From Bin87 sp026710825 (GTDB lineage Bacteria; Chloroflexota; Dehalococcoidia; Lucifugimonadales; UBA3495), in assembly GCA_965232815.1 (NCBI GenBank), contig OZ247427.1, positions 806,001 to 870,000 of the forward strand: 64,000 nucleotides of DNA. Reading direction: 5' to 3'. A program made the translations under genes and the position numbers. Below, piece by piece: positions 14,060-23,229 of the stretch (positions are counted from its first letter, which is position 1; each line of letters begins with the position of its first letter). Below the pieces are notes generated by a model that worked only from the letters and a program-made list of their open reading frames with translations, was not told the DNA's origin and made no database searches.

Positions 14060-15286
14060 ATGGCGGCGCAGCCCTACAGCATATCCGTGTCGGATGACGT
14101 ACTGGAGGACCTCAAGCACAGGTTGGCGCACGTGCGGTGGCCCGATGAAATCCCGGGCGCCGAATGGGACTATGGGTCCAACCTGGACTACATCAAGGAA
14201 TTGGTGGCGTACTGGCGGGACGGGTTCGACTGGCGAGTCGCGGAAGCCGGCCTCAACTCGGTGGCCAACTTCTACACCACCATCGAAGGTCAGGGGGTTC
14301 ATTTCATCCATGAGAAGGGCAAGGGTCCCAACCCGATGCCCATCATCATAACGCATGGGTGGCCGGGCTCCATTTACGAGATGCACAAGATCATCCCGAT
14401 GCTGACGGATCCGGCGAGCCACGGCGCAGATCCGGCGGATTCGTTCGATGTGGTGGTGCCATCGATGCCGGGATATGGGTTCAGCGCGCAGACCCGCGAG
14501 CGCGGGATGAACACGCGCCGGATCGCCGAGCTATGGGACAAGCTGATGGCCGATGAGCTTGGCTACTCGCGCTACGCGGCGCAGGGCGGCGACTGGGGCG
14601 CGGGCGTCACCGCGCGGCTGGGGTTCCATCACTCCGACCACGTCCTGGGAATCCACACGACGTCGGTGACGCAGGCGATTCCCTACCAGGGCGCGAGCCT
14701 ACAGGGTCTCAGCATGCGGGAGCGGCTGGAGCAGGTGATCGGCACGCCACAGGGCGGGTACCGGCGGGACTTCGCGGCCTCGCTGTCCGACGAAGAGCTT
14801 GCCATGATTGACCAGCGGGTTTCGTGGGCGGCTGCCGAGGGTGGATACGCGCACATCCAGGGGACCAAGCCGCAGACGCTGGCGTATGGGTTGAATGACT
14901 CGCCAGTGGGGCTGTGCGCGTGGATCGTGGAGAAGTACCGGACGTGGAGCGACTGCAACGGCGACGTCGAGAGCGTGTACACCAAGGACGACCTGCTGAC
15001 CACGGTGATGATCTACTGGGTCACGCAGACCATCAACTCGAGCACGCGGCTGTACTACGAAAACAGCCGGACGCCGTGGTATTTCGGACCGGAGGACAGG
15101 ATCAACGTGCCGTGCGCCATTGCCGTGTTTCCGAAAGAACTGTCCACGCCGCCGCGATCGTGGGCGGAGCGCACCTACAACGTGCAGCGGTGGACGGAGA
15201 TGGACAGCGGGGGACACTTTGCGGCGTTGGAGAAGCCGGCCGAGCTGGTGGCCGATATGCGTGAGTTCTTCCGCGGATTGCGGTAA
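14060..15286 (+). CDS. Epoxide hydrolase, EHN-domain type
   Basis: 408 residues from the ATG at 14060, preceded by GGGAGG at a good distance; a TTG ten codons earlier is less likely. The N-terminal EHN domain (residues 5-110, beginning YSISVSDDVLEDLKHRLAHVRWP) is followed by the alpha/beta hydrolase core: HGWPGS (99-104, oxyanion hole), nucleophile Asp178 in AAQGGDWGA and His386 in SGGHFAALEKP. Enzymes of this type open epoxides with water to give diols. Two cap-domain tyrosines cannot be assigned with certainty. The gene is monocistronic by spacing; the luciferase-like gene follows 146 bp downstream. Confidence 0.92.
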   Translation: MAAQPYSISVSDDVLEDLKHRLAHVRWPDEIPGAEWDYGSNLDYIKELVAYWRDGFDWRVAEAGLNSVANFYTTIEGQGVHFIHEKGKGPNPMPIIITHGWPGSIYEMHKIIPMLTDPASHGADPADSFDVVVPSMPGYGFSAQTRERGMNTRRIAELWDKLMADELGYSRYAAQGGDWGAGVTARLGFHHSDHVLGIHTTSVTQAIPYQGASLQGLSMRERLEQVIGTPQGGYRRDFAASLSDEELAMIDQRVSWAAAEGGYAHIQGTKPQTLAYGLNDSPVGLCAWIVEKYRTWSDCNGDVESVYTKDDLLTTVMIYWVTQTINSSTRLYYENSRTPWYFGPEDRINVPCAIAVFPKELSTPPRSWAERTYNVQRWTEMDSGGHFAALEKPAELVADMREFFRGLR

Positions 15287-15432
15287 GGGCGTGCAGTTTT
15301 TCTGAGATCAATCCCGGTGTTGTGCCGCGACGGTGGCCGGTGCTGACAGAGTTGCTAAAACCCGCTAACATATCGGCGAAGGATCCGCACATCAGCCCGG
15401 AGCGCCGGGCGAGACAAGGAGGAATCCGTTAG

Positions 15433-16620
15433 ATGATTACCAAGTTTGGCAGCCTCTGGGCCGGAAACGTCGACATGGACAACCCCGGCTACCAGGGCAC
15501 CCCGGCCAACGACCGCTGGCTATCGGACGAAGAACTGGCCGGCGGCGGCATTGAAAAGGCCGAAAAGATCGCGATCGCCATGGACCGCCTGGGGTACGAC
15601 ACCTTCTGGGCGGCGGAGCACCACTTCCAGCGTGAAGGATACGAGGTTATTCCCAACCTGCTGATGCTGTGGGTCCACCTGGCGCATCTCACCGAGAACC
15701 TGCGGTTCGGTTGCGGCTTCAACATCAACCCGATGTGGAATCCGCTGCGCCTGGCCGAGGACTATGCGACCGCCGACTGGCTGACCGACGGGCGGGTGCG
15801 TTTCGGCGTGGGCCGTGGGTACCACACCCGGGAGGTGGAGGTGTTCGGCGCGCCGATCATGGACCAGAACGCCAACCGCGAGCTTTTCGAAGAGCAGGTC
15901 GAAGTGATCTGGAAGGCCTTCAACCAGCGCAGTTTCTCGCACCACGGCAAGCACTACGACATTCCGCCCAACGTACCCTATCGGGGCTATGACCTGGAGG
16001 AGATCACGTTGGTGCCTCGGCCCAAGCACGAGGTCGAATGGTGGCAGCCGGTGGTGTCGGCCAGCGACCGGGCAATCAACTTCATGGCCAAGTGGGGGAT
16101 CAAGGGAATCATCGGCGGCGGCGCTGCTACCGGCGGCGCCAGTGACGACGTGATCCACCGCTGGCAGGCGATCCACGCAGAGCACGGCAAGGAATGGGAA
16201 CTGGGAGAGGGCCTCGCGGTCGGATACTCGGTTCAGATTGCCAACTCCGAGAAGGAGGCCATGGACCAGGCCCGCCTGTGGATGGAAGAACGGGTCAAGA
16301 TGTTCGGGCCGCTGGGGTTCATTGCCGGCCTTACCCAGGAGCAACTGGACGCGCTAAACGCGTTTGGCCGCCCGGTGCCGCAAGGTCTGAAGATGCCCAG
16401 CATCGAAGAGTCGGTGGCAGCCGGTCAGTACCTGGTGGGGCCTGCGGACCGGATCACCGAGCAGTTGATGGAAGTGCAGGAGAAGTACCCAGGCCTACAG
16501 GAGATCAACATCGGTGTGACCAACATGGGAATGCCGACCAGCGCGTCCATGGACCAGCTGGAATGGTTCGCCAAGGATGTGATGCCGCACTTCGAGACCA
16601 AGCAGGGCTCGGACAACTAG
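15433..16620 (+). CDS. LLM class flavin-dependent oxidoreductase
   Basis: A 395-residue luciferase-like family protein, distinct from the one at 8500-9627. AAGGAGGAA lies some 10 bases before the ATG at 15433. Motifs include KFGSLWAGNVD at the N-terminus, DTFWAAEHHFQREGYEVIPN (EHH motif), LRFGCGFNINPMWNPLRLAEDYA, GRVRFGVGRGYHTREVE and the C-terminal VGPADRITEQLMEVQEKYP. It would use FMN or F420 to transform an organic substrate. Subfamily similar proteins are often annotated as alkanal monooxygenases, but that specific activity cannot be claimed here. It is followed by a hairpin terminator. Confidence 0.92.
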   Translation: MITKFGSLWAGNVDMDNPGYQGTPANDRWLSDEELAGGGIEKAEKIAIAMDRLGYDTFWAAEHHFQREGYEVIPNLLMLWVHLAHLTENLRFGCGFNINPMWNPLRLAEDYATADWLTDGRVRFGVGRGYHTREVEVFGAPIMDQNANRELFEEQVEVIWKAFNQRSFSHHGKHYDIPPNVPYRGYDLEEITLVPRPKHEVEWWQPVVSASDRAINFMAKWGIKGIIGGGAATGGASDDVIHRWQAIHAEHGKEWELGEGLAVGYSVQIANSEKEAMDQARLWMEERVKMFGPLGFIAGLTQEQLDALNAFGRPVPQGLKMPSIEESVAAGQYLVGPADRITEQLMEVQEKYPGLQEINIGVTNMGMPTSASMDQLEWFAKDVMPHFETKQGSDN

Positions 16621-16642
16621 TCGGCAAATCCCGGCGTAATTC

Positions 16643-16669
16643 GGGCCGGCGGCGAAATGTCGCCGGCCC
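16643..16669 (+). terminator. Strong GC hairpin after the oxidoreductase gene
   Basis: GGGCCGGCGGC pairs with GTCGCCGGCCC around a GAAAT loop (one G-T wobble), 22 bases after the stop codon. Only a short T-run (ACTTTG) follows, so it is a weak intrinsic terminator or an mRNA 3'-end stabiliser. Confidence 0.6.
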
Positions 16670-16741
16670 AACTTTGTCGACATTCGCCCAGCGCAGCCCA
16701 CCTGTCGTACCACTGCACAGGCCAACCGGACCGGACCGCAC

Positions 16742-18481
16742 ATGGCTACGATGATACCGGAGACCATTCCGGACCACGCCCCGCCCTCGGAGCGCAGGAT
16801 TTTTGATCTGCTCCAGGATGACCCTGACACGCACGGCTGGGTGGTGATCCATTCGTCGGGGCACATGCCGGCAACCGGGAATCCCCGGGAGATAGATTTT
16901 CTGGCGATGGCGCCGGGATACGGCATAATTTGCATTGAGGTAAAGGGCGGCGGGTTCGAAGTTCGGGCAGAAGAATGGCGCACGCTGGCAACGGGGCAGT
17001 CGGTGGAACCCCCGGTGCGGCAGGCGGAAAACGCAATGTACGCCCTGCGTCATGAGCTGGAGCGGCGGTTCGGGGCAGGATCTCCGGAGGCCAAGACCCC
17101 CACAGAGTGCGCGGTTGTGTTCACCGACACCAACTGGCCGGACGACGTGAGGCGTCCCACCCGCCAGGTGATTGACCACGACGACCTTGAATCCGGCATG
17201 ACCCTGGGGCGGCGGCTGCAGACAGCGGCATTGCGAATGCGAGCGGCAACCGGGCGCAGGGCGGCATCGGACACGCCGTGCACGGCGCAAATGGTGGACC
17301 ACCTACGCCAATACCTGGCTCCCGATTTCACGATGGACCTGGTAGCCGCAGTCGGTCCCACGCTTGACCGCATCGATGAGCAGTTGATCCGGCTCACCGA
17401 GGAGCAATATGCGGCGCTGGACCTGGCACGGGACAATGATCGCTGCCTGTTCAGGGGCGCGGCCGGCACCGGCAAGACGCTGCTGGCCATTGAGTGCGCC
17501 CGCCGCGCGGCGCATGCGGGCCACAGGGTGGCGCTGGTGTGCTTCAACCGACTGCTAGCCAACTGGCTCAAGGAATGCACCGAAGGAACATCCGGCATAA
17601 CCGCCGGCACGTTCTGGCACGACCTGATGACGCCGATCATACAGGCCGGTTCACTGTGGAATGAGTTCCAGGGGATCAGATCCAGCGTGAACGAACGCGA
17701 GTTATTCGAGAACGTGTTTCCGGAGTATTCCCGACGGGCGTTGCGCGATACGGGGCCGCTATTCGACGTGCTGATGGTGGACGAAGCGCAGGACCTCTGC
17801 CAGTCGCCCTACCTGGAGATAATGGACCTGGCATTGGTGGGCGGACTGGCTGAGGGTCGTTGGGCGATGTTCGGCGACTTCACCAACCAGGCGATATTCC
17901 TGAGCGGAAGCGCCGATCCCGAACGAGCGCTGTTGCAGTATTTCGCGCATCCGGCACGACGGCAACTGATGATCAACTGTCGCAACTCGCCGCCCATCGC
18001 ACGGCACACGGCGTTGATCGGGCGCGGCGAACAACCCGAAACTGTCAATCCCAACGTGCACGGGCCAGCGCCGGAGTACGTGTATTGGGATGATGCAGAC
18101 GAACTGTGTGATGAGCTGGACGAAGAAATCCACCGCCTGCTGGCCGAGGACGTGGGGATCGGTGAGATAACGGTGCTGTCGACGAGCCGCCTGGAAACAT
18201 CGGGTCTGGACACCGACCGCACGTATGGGTCGTATCCGTTGTTCGACCACTCGCGGGGAAGCAGGCTGGACGTGGACGATGAGGACCCGGCGCACCTGAA
18301 GTTCTGCTCGGTGCAATCATTCAAGGGGATGGAGAGCCACGTGGTGGTGTTGGTACTGGAACGGCTGGACCGTGGGTTTGACGGTCCGCACGCGTACATA
18401 GGCATGAGCCGTGCCCGTGGGGCGCTCACCGTGTTGGCTCATTCAGGGTTGAAACCGGAAATTGAAAGTCGCCTTGGCTGA
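16742..18481 (+). CDS. NERD nuclease domain fused to UvrD/Rep-type helicase
   Basis: 579 residues. An N-terminal NERD domain (about 1-120) carries PREIDFLAM and GIICIEVKGGG, giving an Asp52...Glu66-x-Lys68 arrangement that matches the PD-(D/E)xK nuclease core. The rest is a superfamily 1 helicase: Walker A GAAGTGKT (Lys245), Walker B LMVDEAQD (Asp347-Glu348), and C-terminal motifs around CSVQSFKGMESHVVVLVL and YIGMSRARGALTVLA (motif VI arginines). NERD-helicases are scattered in bacteria, and some are linked to mobile-element defence or DNA repair, but no other defence gene adjoins this one. The 3' end comes within 10 bp of gpsA, so the two may be co-transcribed. Start at the ATG at 16742; no strong ribosome binding site is seen. 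Confidence 0.88.
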   Translation: MATMIPETIPDHAPPSERRIFDLLQDDPDTHGWVVIHSSGHMPATGNPREIDFLAMAPGYGIICIEVKGGGFEVRAEEWRTLATGQSVEPPVRQAENAMYALRHELERRFGAGSPEAKTPTECAVVFTDTNWPDDVRRPTRQVIDHDDLESGMTLGRRLQTAALRMRAATGRRAASDTPCTAQMVDHLRQYLAPDFTMDLVAAVGPTLDRIDEQLIRLTEEQYAALDLARDNDRCLFRGAAGTGKTLLAIECARRAAHAGHRVALVCFNRLLANWLKECTEGTSGITAGTFWHDLMTPIIQAGSLWNEFQGIRSSVNERELFENVFPEYSRRALRDTGPLFDVLMVDEAQDLCQSPYLEIMDLALVGGLAEGRWAMFGDFTNQAIFLSGSADPERALLQYFAHPARRQLMINCRNSPPIARHTALIGRGEQPETVNPNVHGPAPEYVYWDDADELCDELDEEIHRLLAEDVGIGEITVLSTSRLETSGLDTDRTYGSYPLFDHSRGSRLDVDDEDPAHLKFCSVQSFKGMESHVVVLVLERLDRGFDGPHAYIGMSRARGALTVLAHSGLKPEIESRLG

Positions 18482-18488
18482 TAATCAC

Positions 18489-19487
18489 ATGAGCAGTACC
18501 GTAGTTGGCACTACCACATGGGGCACGACGCTGGCAGTGCTGGCTGCCCGCAGCGGCCAACCGGTGCGGTTGCTCTGCCGCACCTCCGAAGAGGCTGAGA
18601 ACCTGCGGACGGCCGGTAAGCATACGCGGCGTCTACCGGGCGTGGCCCTTCCGGACAAGTTGGTTCCTGATGCCAACGTTGAATGCGCCGTTTCATCTGC
18701 GCGCCTGGTGGTCATTGCCGTGCCGTCGGACCGCTTCCGCGAAAACCTGCGTCGCATTGCGGCCCATGTGCCGCCGGACGCGGTGGTGCTCAGCGTTACC
18801 AAGGGTCTGGAGCTGCCTGCGGGGTTGAGGATGAGCGAGGTGATGACTCAAGAGTTGCCACATCATCCGGCGGGACAATTCGCGGTGTTGTCAGGCCCCA
18901 ACCTGGCCGGCGAGATCATAGCCGGAAAACCGGCATTGACCGTGGTTGCCGCGCCGAACGAGTCCGCGAGTCGGCTGGTGCAGGACACGCTGATGTCGCC
19001 GGCGTTCCGAGTCTACACGAGCGATGACGTGGTGGGTGTTGAGCTATGCGGGTCGCTGAAGAATATCATCGCGCTGGCTGCGGGAATGGCCGACGGCTTG
19101 GGTGCGGGGGACAACGCCAAGGCAGCGCTGGTTACGCGCGGGCTCAGCGAGATTGGGCGGCTGGGGATGGCCGCCGGCGCTCAGTTGATTACGTTCGCCG
19201 GGTTGGCGGGTCTGGGCGATGTAATGGCAACCTGCAACAGTCCACTGAGCCGCAATCGCAGGGTGGGGGAAGAGCTGGCGAAAGGCCGGACGCTGGATGA
19301 TATCCTCGCCGGCATGGACGCGGTGGCAGAAGGCGTGAACACCACGGTGGCCGCGTTGGAAATGGCGGAAAAGTTGGACGTGGATATGCCGATCACGCGG
19401 CTGATGTCGCAGGTGCTTTTTGAGGGGCTTTCAGCGGCGGAGTGCATTCCCGCCCTGATGGAGAGACCACCGAGGCCGGAATGGTAG
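18489..19487 (+). CDS. gpsA: NAD(P)-dependent glycerol-3-phosphate dehydrogenase
   Basis: 332 residues from the ATG at 18489; an open start at 18462 would overlap the helicase. GpsA reduces dihydroxyacetone phosphate to sn-glycerol 3-phosphate for membrane lipid synthesis. Family motifs are VLSVTKGLE, VLSGPNLAGEI, ELCGSLKNIIALAAGMADGLG (catalytic Lys in LKN), LGDVMATCNSPLSRNRRVG and EGVNTTVAALEMAEKLDVDMPI. The N-terminal dinucleotide loop is odd: VVGTTTWGTTLA replaces the usual GAGSWGTALA, so the second glycine of GxGxxG is a threonine. The rest of the fold is normal, so I expect an active enzyme with perhaps altered cofactor affinity. Confidence 0.93.
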   Translation: MSSTVVGTTTWGTTLAVLAARSGQPVRLLCRTSEEAENLRTAGKHTRRLPGVALPDKLVPDANVECAVSSARLVVIAVPSDRFRENLRRIAAHVPPDAVVLSVTKGLELPAGLRMSEVMTQELPHHPAGQFAVLSGPNLAGEIIAGKPALTVVAAPNESASRLVQDTLMSPAFRVYTSDDVVGVELCGSLKNIIALAAGMADGLGAGDNAKAALVTRGLSEIGRLGMAAGAQLITFAGLAGLGDVMATCNSPLSRNRRVGEELAKGRTLDDILAGMDAVAEGVNTTVAALEMAEKLDVDMPITRLMSQVLFEGLSAAECIPALMERPPRPEW

Positions 19488-19530
19488 GCTCGCGCCTGGT
19501 GACAGACCCTATGGGATCAGATCAGTCAGG

Positions 19531-20451
19531 TCAGCGCAACTCGCGAGGCAGGGTGAAGGTGATGTCCTCCTCGGCGCCTTCCAGGAAGGTGACGCGCTCG
19601 GGGCGCAAGGCCTCGATAACGGCCTCGACCAGCACCTCAGGGGTGGATGCGCCGGACGTGACACCAGCACGCTGACACCCCACCAGCCAGTTCGGGTTGA
19701 TTTCGTCAGGGCCATTGATGAGGTAGGCAGGAGTGCCGTTGGCTTCCGCGACTTCCCGCAGGCGATTGCAGTTGGACGAATTCTGCGCGCCGATGACCAG
19801 CACAACGTCGACCAGACCTGCCATCTGGGTTACGGCGTCCTGCCGGTTGGTGGTGGCGTAGCAGATGTCGTTACGCACCAGAGCGGCGGGGAATCGTTCC
19901 TGGATCGCGCCGATGGCGTTGGCGGTATCGCCGACCGACAGGGTGGTCTGGGTGATGACGGCTATCTCGGTATCGGCGGGCCAGTCAATGTCAGCGTTGA
20001 CGTCCTGCTCGGAGAGTGGGAAGGCATCGTTGATCAACGTCATCGGGGCCTGGCCCATGGTGCCGCGAACTTCCTGATGGCCCTGGTGTCCCACCAGCAG
20101 GACGCGCTTGCCCTCTCGATGGTACTTCTTGGCCTCGTTATGCACGCGGGTCACCAGGGGGCATACTGCATCGATGACACGTAGGTTGCGGTCGTTGGCG
20201 CGTTCGAAATCCTCGGGAGGTGAGCCGTGGGCGGAAAACACCACGAGGGATCCCTCGGGGACTTCGTCGACCTCCTCAACTGTGATTGCGCCCTTGCGTT
20301 CGAGTTCGGCGACGACGTAGGGATTGTGCACGATCTGGTGCTTTACGTACACGGGAGGGCCGAAGCGCTCCAGGCATTCTTCGACAACGTCGATAGCCCG
20401 CACGACACCGGCGCAGAAACCGCGCGGCGAACTCAATATGACTTCAACCAT
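19531..20451 (-). CDS. ispH: 4-hydroxy-3-methylbut-2-enyl diphosphate reductase
   Basis: 306 residues from the ATG at 20451, which has GGAGAGGA upstream; a frame extended to 20511 adds residues that do not align. IspH is the [4Fe-4S] enzyme that makes IPP and DMAPP in the last step of the MEP isoprenoid pathway. The three cluster cysteines are Cys13 (PRGFCAGV), Cys97 (IDAVCPLV) and Cys197 (NDICYATTNRQ). His42 (IVHNPYVV), the GHQGHQEVRGTMGQ segment and SSNCNRLREVA complete the active site. It lies 104 bp downstream of the amidohydrolase gene, read the same way. Confidence 0.96.
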   Translation of the reverse strand: MVEVILSSPRGFCAGVVRAIDVVEECLERFGPPVYVKHQIVHNPYVVAELERKGAITVEEVDEVPEGSLVVFSAHGSPPEDFERANDRNLRVIDAVCPLVTRVHNEAKKYHREGKRVLLVGHQGHQEVRGTMGQAPMTLINDAFPLSEQDVNADIDWPADTEIAVITQTTLSVGDTANAIGAIQERFPAALVRNDICYATTNRQDAVTQMAGLVDVVLVIGAQNSSNCNRLREVAEANGTPAYLINGPDEINPNWLVGCQRAGVTSGASTPEVLVEAVIEALRPERVTFLEGAEEDITFTLPRELR

Positions 20452-20555
20452 CTTGATATCCTCTCCGGTGGTGCAACTGCCTCTGGCGCTCGTGATATCT
20501 TCCAAGCTCATTCAGTACAATCCTGTTGACTTTGACCGCGGTTCTGTTGCTGTCT

Positions 20556-21737
20556 CTACGCGCTGTCCGGCGTCCAGCCCCACGGACGGGGGCCCCAACC
20601 GGCCTCGAATACCTCGCCGCGCTTGACGGAGAGCACCGGAACCACAGCACGTTCCGATTTTCGGCCATTGCCCAGCACGTCGTACACGACCCAATCGCCG
20701 TCCTCGATGTCCAGCACGGATACGTCGGCCTGCTTGCCCACTGCGAAGCTGCCCAGGCGGTCCGCTTCGCCGATGGCGCGCGCAGGGTTGATGGTACACA
20801 TCTCAACCACGCGATCCAGGGTAAAGCCCATGGCGAGGAATCGGGTCATCATTTCGGTCATGCTGTGCACAGTGCGTATGCGTCCCGGCACGGTCAGGTC
20901 GGTGCTGATGCAGTGAGGCTCGATGCCCTGGTCAAGCACACGCTCGCCGATGTCAAAGCTGAAGTTGGCGCGACCGTGGGCGGTGTCGAGCCAGACGCCG
21001 CGTTCATGGGCTTCCCGAGCTTCGGGGACGAGGTTGCCGTCGTTGTCGAGCACGCCACCCGGGTTGGCGGTGAAGAAGTGGGTGACGATATCGCCGGGTT
21101 CCATAATGGGCAGCAATTCCCGGATGACCTCGGCGGGGTAACGCTTTTCAGTGTCGCCGATGTGGACCATCAGGGGGACGCCGGCTTCTTTGGCGGCGCG
21201 CTTGGCCTGCCTGGGCATTTCCATGCCCATGATCTCCAGGGCGGGCGACACCATGCGAGCTTTGATGCCTCGAATCACGCCGTTGCTCTCTTCAACAACC
21301 TGGATAGTACGCTCCAGATCGATGCTGCTGGGCGCGAAGATGTCGGGCGTGGTGGCCAAACCGGTGCGGCAGATGTGCAGGAATGGGATAATTTCGGTGT
21401 CATTGTTGGGGATGATATGAGCGGGGAAACCGCCGTATGTGTCGCAGCCGCTGCTGCCGGCGTCCACCATGGTGGTCACGCCAGCCCTGACACCGCCGAT
21501 ATCCGCGTTTACACCATTGCCGTTGACGCCTTCGTAGACATGGGTATGGAGGTCGATGAGGCCGGGGGTGACGTACCGGCCGTTGACCTCGACCACCCGA
21601 TCGGCGTCATCGACCGGTAGATCGGCTGCCACGGCGGCGATTTTGCCGCCGGTGATACCCACGTCGTAGGCGCCATGCAGGCCCTCCGTCGGATCGATCA
21701 CCGTGCCGCCCTTGATAATCAGATCGTACGTAGCCAT
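20556..21737 (-). CDS. Amidohydrolase/deacetylase family metallohydrolase
   Basis: A 393-residue metal-dependent hydrolase of the amidohydrolase superfamily. Metal ligands can be placed: His64 and His66 in DLHTHVY, Lys159 in RGIKARMV (the carboxylated bridging lysine), His192 in LMVHIGDT, His220 in IVTHFF and Asp280 in ISTDLT. N- and C-terminal strands form the usual small beta-sandwich (DLIIKGGTVIDP, GSFAVGKQADVSVLDIEDG). Similar proteins hydrolyse N-acyl amino acids or other cyclic and linear amides; substrate is not determinable. It is divergent from nothing close by; ispH follows on the same strand. Confidence 0.9.
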   Translation of the reverse strand: MATYDLIIKGGTVIDPTEGLHGAYDVGITGGKIAAVAADLPVDDADRVVEVNGRYVTPGLIDLHTHVYEGVNGNGVNADIGGVRAGVTTMVDAGSSGCDTYGGFPAHIIPNNDTEIIPFLHICRTGLATTPDIFAPSSIDLERTIQVVEESNGVIRGIKARMVSPALEIMGMEMPRQAKRAAKEAGVPLMVHIGDTEKRYPAEVIRELLPIMEPGDIVTHFFTANPGGVLDNDGNLVPEAREAHERGVWLDTAHGRANFSFDIGERVLDQGIEPHCISTDLTVPGRIRTVHSMTEMMTRFLAMGFTLDRVVEMCTINPARAIGEADRLGSFAVGKQADVSVLDIEDGDWVVYDVLGNGRKSERAVVPVLSVKRGEVFEAGWGPRPWGWTPDSA

Positions 21738-21890
21738 CGCGAGTTTCCCTCCGAAGCGCTTGTTCCAGTACGGGCGCCGGACGACGCGCGCGGCCGGCTC
21801 CGGTCAGCGTAGTCAGAGCCGTGGACAGTGTCAAGCGGACGTGCGGGGTCAAGCATGGCCTTTGGATTATCGGTCTGAACCGGCCAAACC

Positions 21891-22003
21891 GTCATTCCCA
21901 AGAGCCGCACCCCGGCGCAGGCCGGAATCCAGAAGGCGCCGGCGTTACCGAACGTTGGCGGCAGCATGACGTTCCTGGTTTCCGGATCAAGTCCGGAACG
22001 AGA
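21891..22003. repeat. Intergenic repeat-like stretch with short inverted repeats
   Basis: The stretch begins GTCATTCCCAAGAGCCGC and contains CGGCGCAGGCCGGAATCCAG, resembling the 'ATTCC...GGAATCCAG' elements common in bacterial intergenic DNA. It ends with a small hairpin TTCCGGAtcaagTCCGGAA at about 21981-21998. No gene is visible. Confidence 0.5.
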
Positions 22004-22017
22004 GGTTGAGGGCATGG

Positions 22018-22350
22018 CTAGAGCGCCGGGGCGGGGAGGTCCCAGCGAAGGAGTTCGCAGTAGCGGTCTTTCCTGGCCCAAGGGAGGAGGTTGAGGACGA
22101 TGGCGCCAGGTTCGGGGACGTCCCCCTGGCGTCGGGTGTCGTTGAGGTAGCGGGCGAGGCTGGCGAAGGTGGGCAGGCGGAAGCCGGCTTTGGCGATGCG
22201 CCCGATGACGTCGGAGGGCTCGGGGGATTCAGAGGAATCCCAGTCGTCAGCGACGGCCTCGGCGACGCGGCGGAGTTTGATGATGGCGAGTTCGGGGGCG
22301 AACCTACGCTTGAGGGCGGCGACGCGGCGGCGGATCTGGGAGATGGTCAA
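22018..22350 (-). CDS. Conserved-looking hypothetical protein
   Basis: 110 residues if translation starts at the TTG at 22350, which has GAGGT about eight bases upstream; the frame is open to 22443 but the extra residues are low in complexity. The sequence opens TISQIRRRVAALKRRFAPEL, continues with a helix LRRVAEAVADDW, then GRIAKAGFRLPTFASLARYL and ends NLLPWARKDRYCELLRWDLP. It is rich in Arg and Leu, likely all-helical, and has the codon character of a real gene. I recognise no domain with certainty. It is flanked on both sides by repeat-like DNA, so it could belong to a small mobile or repeat-associated family. Confidence 0.55.
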   Translation of the reverse strand: MTISQIRRRVAALKRRFAPELAIIKLRRVAEAVADDWDSSESPEPSDVIGRIAKAGFRLPTFASLARYLNDTRRQGDVPEPGAIVLNLLPWARKDRYCELLRWDLPAPAL

Positions 22351-22379
22351 GGGTAATACCTCAGACGGGGGGTTACATC

Positions 22380-22440
22380 GATGGGCAGGATGGACGGGAT
22401 TAGGGATTGGACCAGGATGGCGGCGATTTTTCGAATATCC
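22380..22440. repeat. GGCAGGATGGACGGGAT-type repeat-like stretch
   Basis: The runs GGGCAGGATGGACGGGATT and GACCAGGATGGCGGCG resemble GGATGAACGGGATGGCCAGG near 1363-1386. Both are intergenic. Degenerate copies of one dispersed element are the simplest reading. Confidence 0.45.
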
Positions 22441-22818
22441 CACTCATTTCCGGTCATTTCCGCTCATTTGAGTAGGGCCAGGAGGTGGGACGTGAGGATA
22501 AACGAGGGCGGATCGGGCGGTTTTGGGGGAGATATTGATGGTTTTGACGGGCCGGTGGGAGGGTTTGGCGGAGCGGGGTTGCGATGGTTCGTGATGGTCA
22601 GAATCAGGATTACCGAGGTTAGAGGATATTCAGGATTGTGGATGCCGCATTTGAGTTGGGCGGGGGATTGAGTTGGGCGGTTGGACAGTTAGATGGTAAG
22701 GATAGGGGGATGTCAGGGACAAGGGGGAATTGTCAGTGGATCAGGGCTGTTAGTTAGTTTGGGTGTGGGTAGGGGCGCGAAAGTATTCGCGTGTACGAGG
22801 TTCGAGTGGGAGGCGCAT

Positions 22819-22995
22819 CCTTCGACAGGCTCGGGATGAGCGGACTGCGTTGGGACAGGACGATATGCGACAGGCTTCCGCCACTGCGGACGTTCCGCAC
22901 CATGAGCGGACTGCGTTGCGACAGGACGATATGCGACAGGCTTCCGCCACGGGCGGACGTTCCGCACCATGAGCGGACTGGGTCGGCAGCATGTG
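22819..22995. repeat. REP-like element with two and a bit tandem 66-bp units
   Basis: After TTCGACAGGCTC at 22821, a unit starting ATGAGCGGACTGCGTTG begins at 22836 and again at 22902; a third partial unit starts at 22969. The two full units differ only at a few positions, and each contains GACAGGACGATATGCGACAG and CTTCCGCCAC. The end (ATGAGCGGACTGGGTCGGCAGC then TGAATATTCGAAA) matches the copy at 29638-29675. Open frames through it are repeat-derived. Confidence 0.75.
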
Positions 22996-23229
22996 AATAT
23001 TCGAAAGGCCCTGCGGGGTCAAGTTGGCGGGGAGTGCGCTGCCGAGGTTGGCGGGACGCATTCGCATCCGGGAGAGGCGCGACTGTGGGGCACGGTAGGC
23101 AACCAGCCTGCCTTGGAGAGTCGGAACAACGGAAAAGCGCCGAGGTCCCGCCAACAATCCCGACCGGCCGATATGCAGGAGCCAGCCGACTGAGTCGAGA
23201 CGGGCATTCCGCGTGGTCTCCTCAGATAT

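Noticed and set aside
22836..22985. Tandem 66-bp repeat considered as a CRISPR array
   Set aside because: Two and a bit nearly identical units without unique spacers, and no cas gene in the window.
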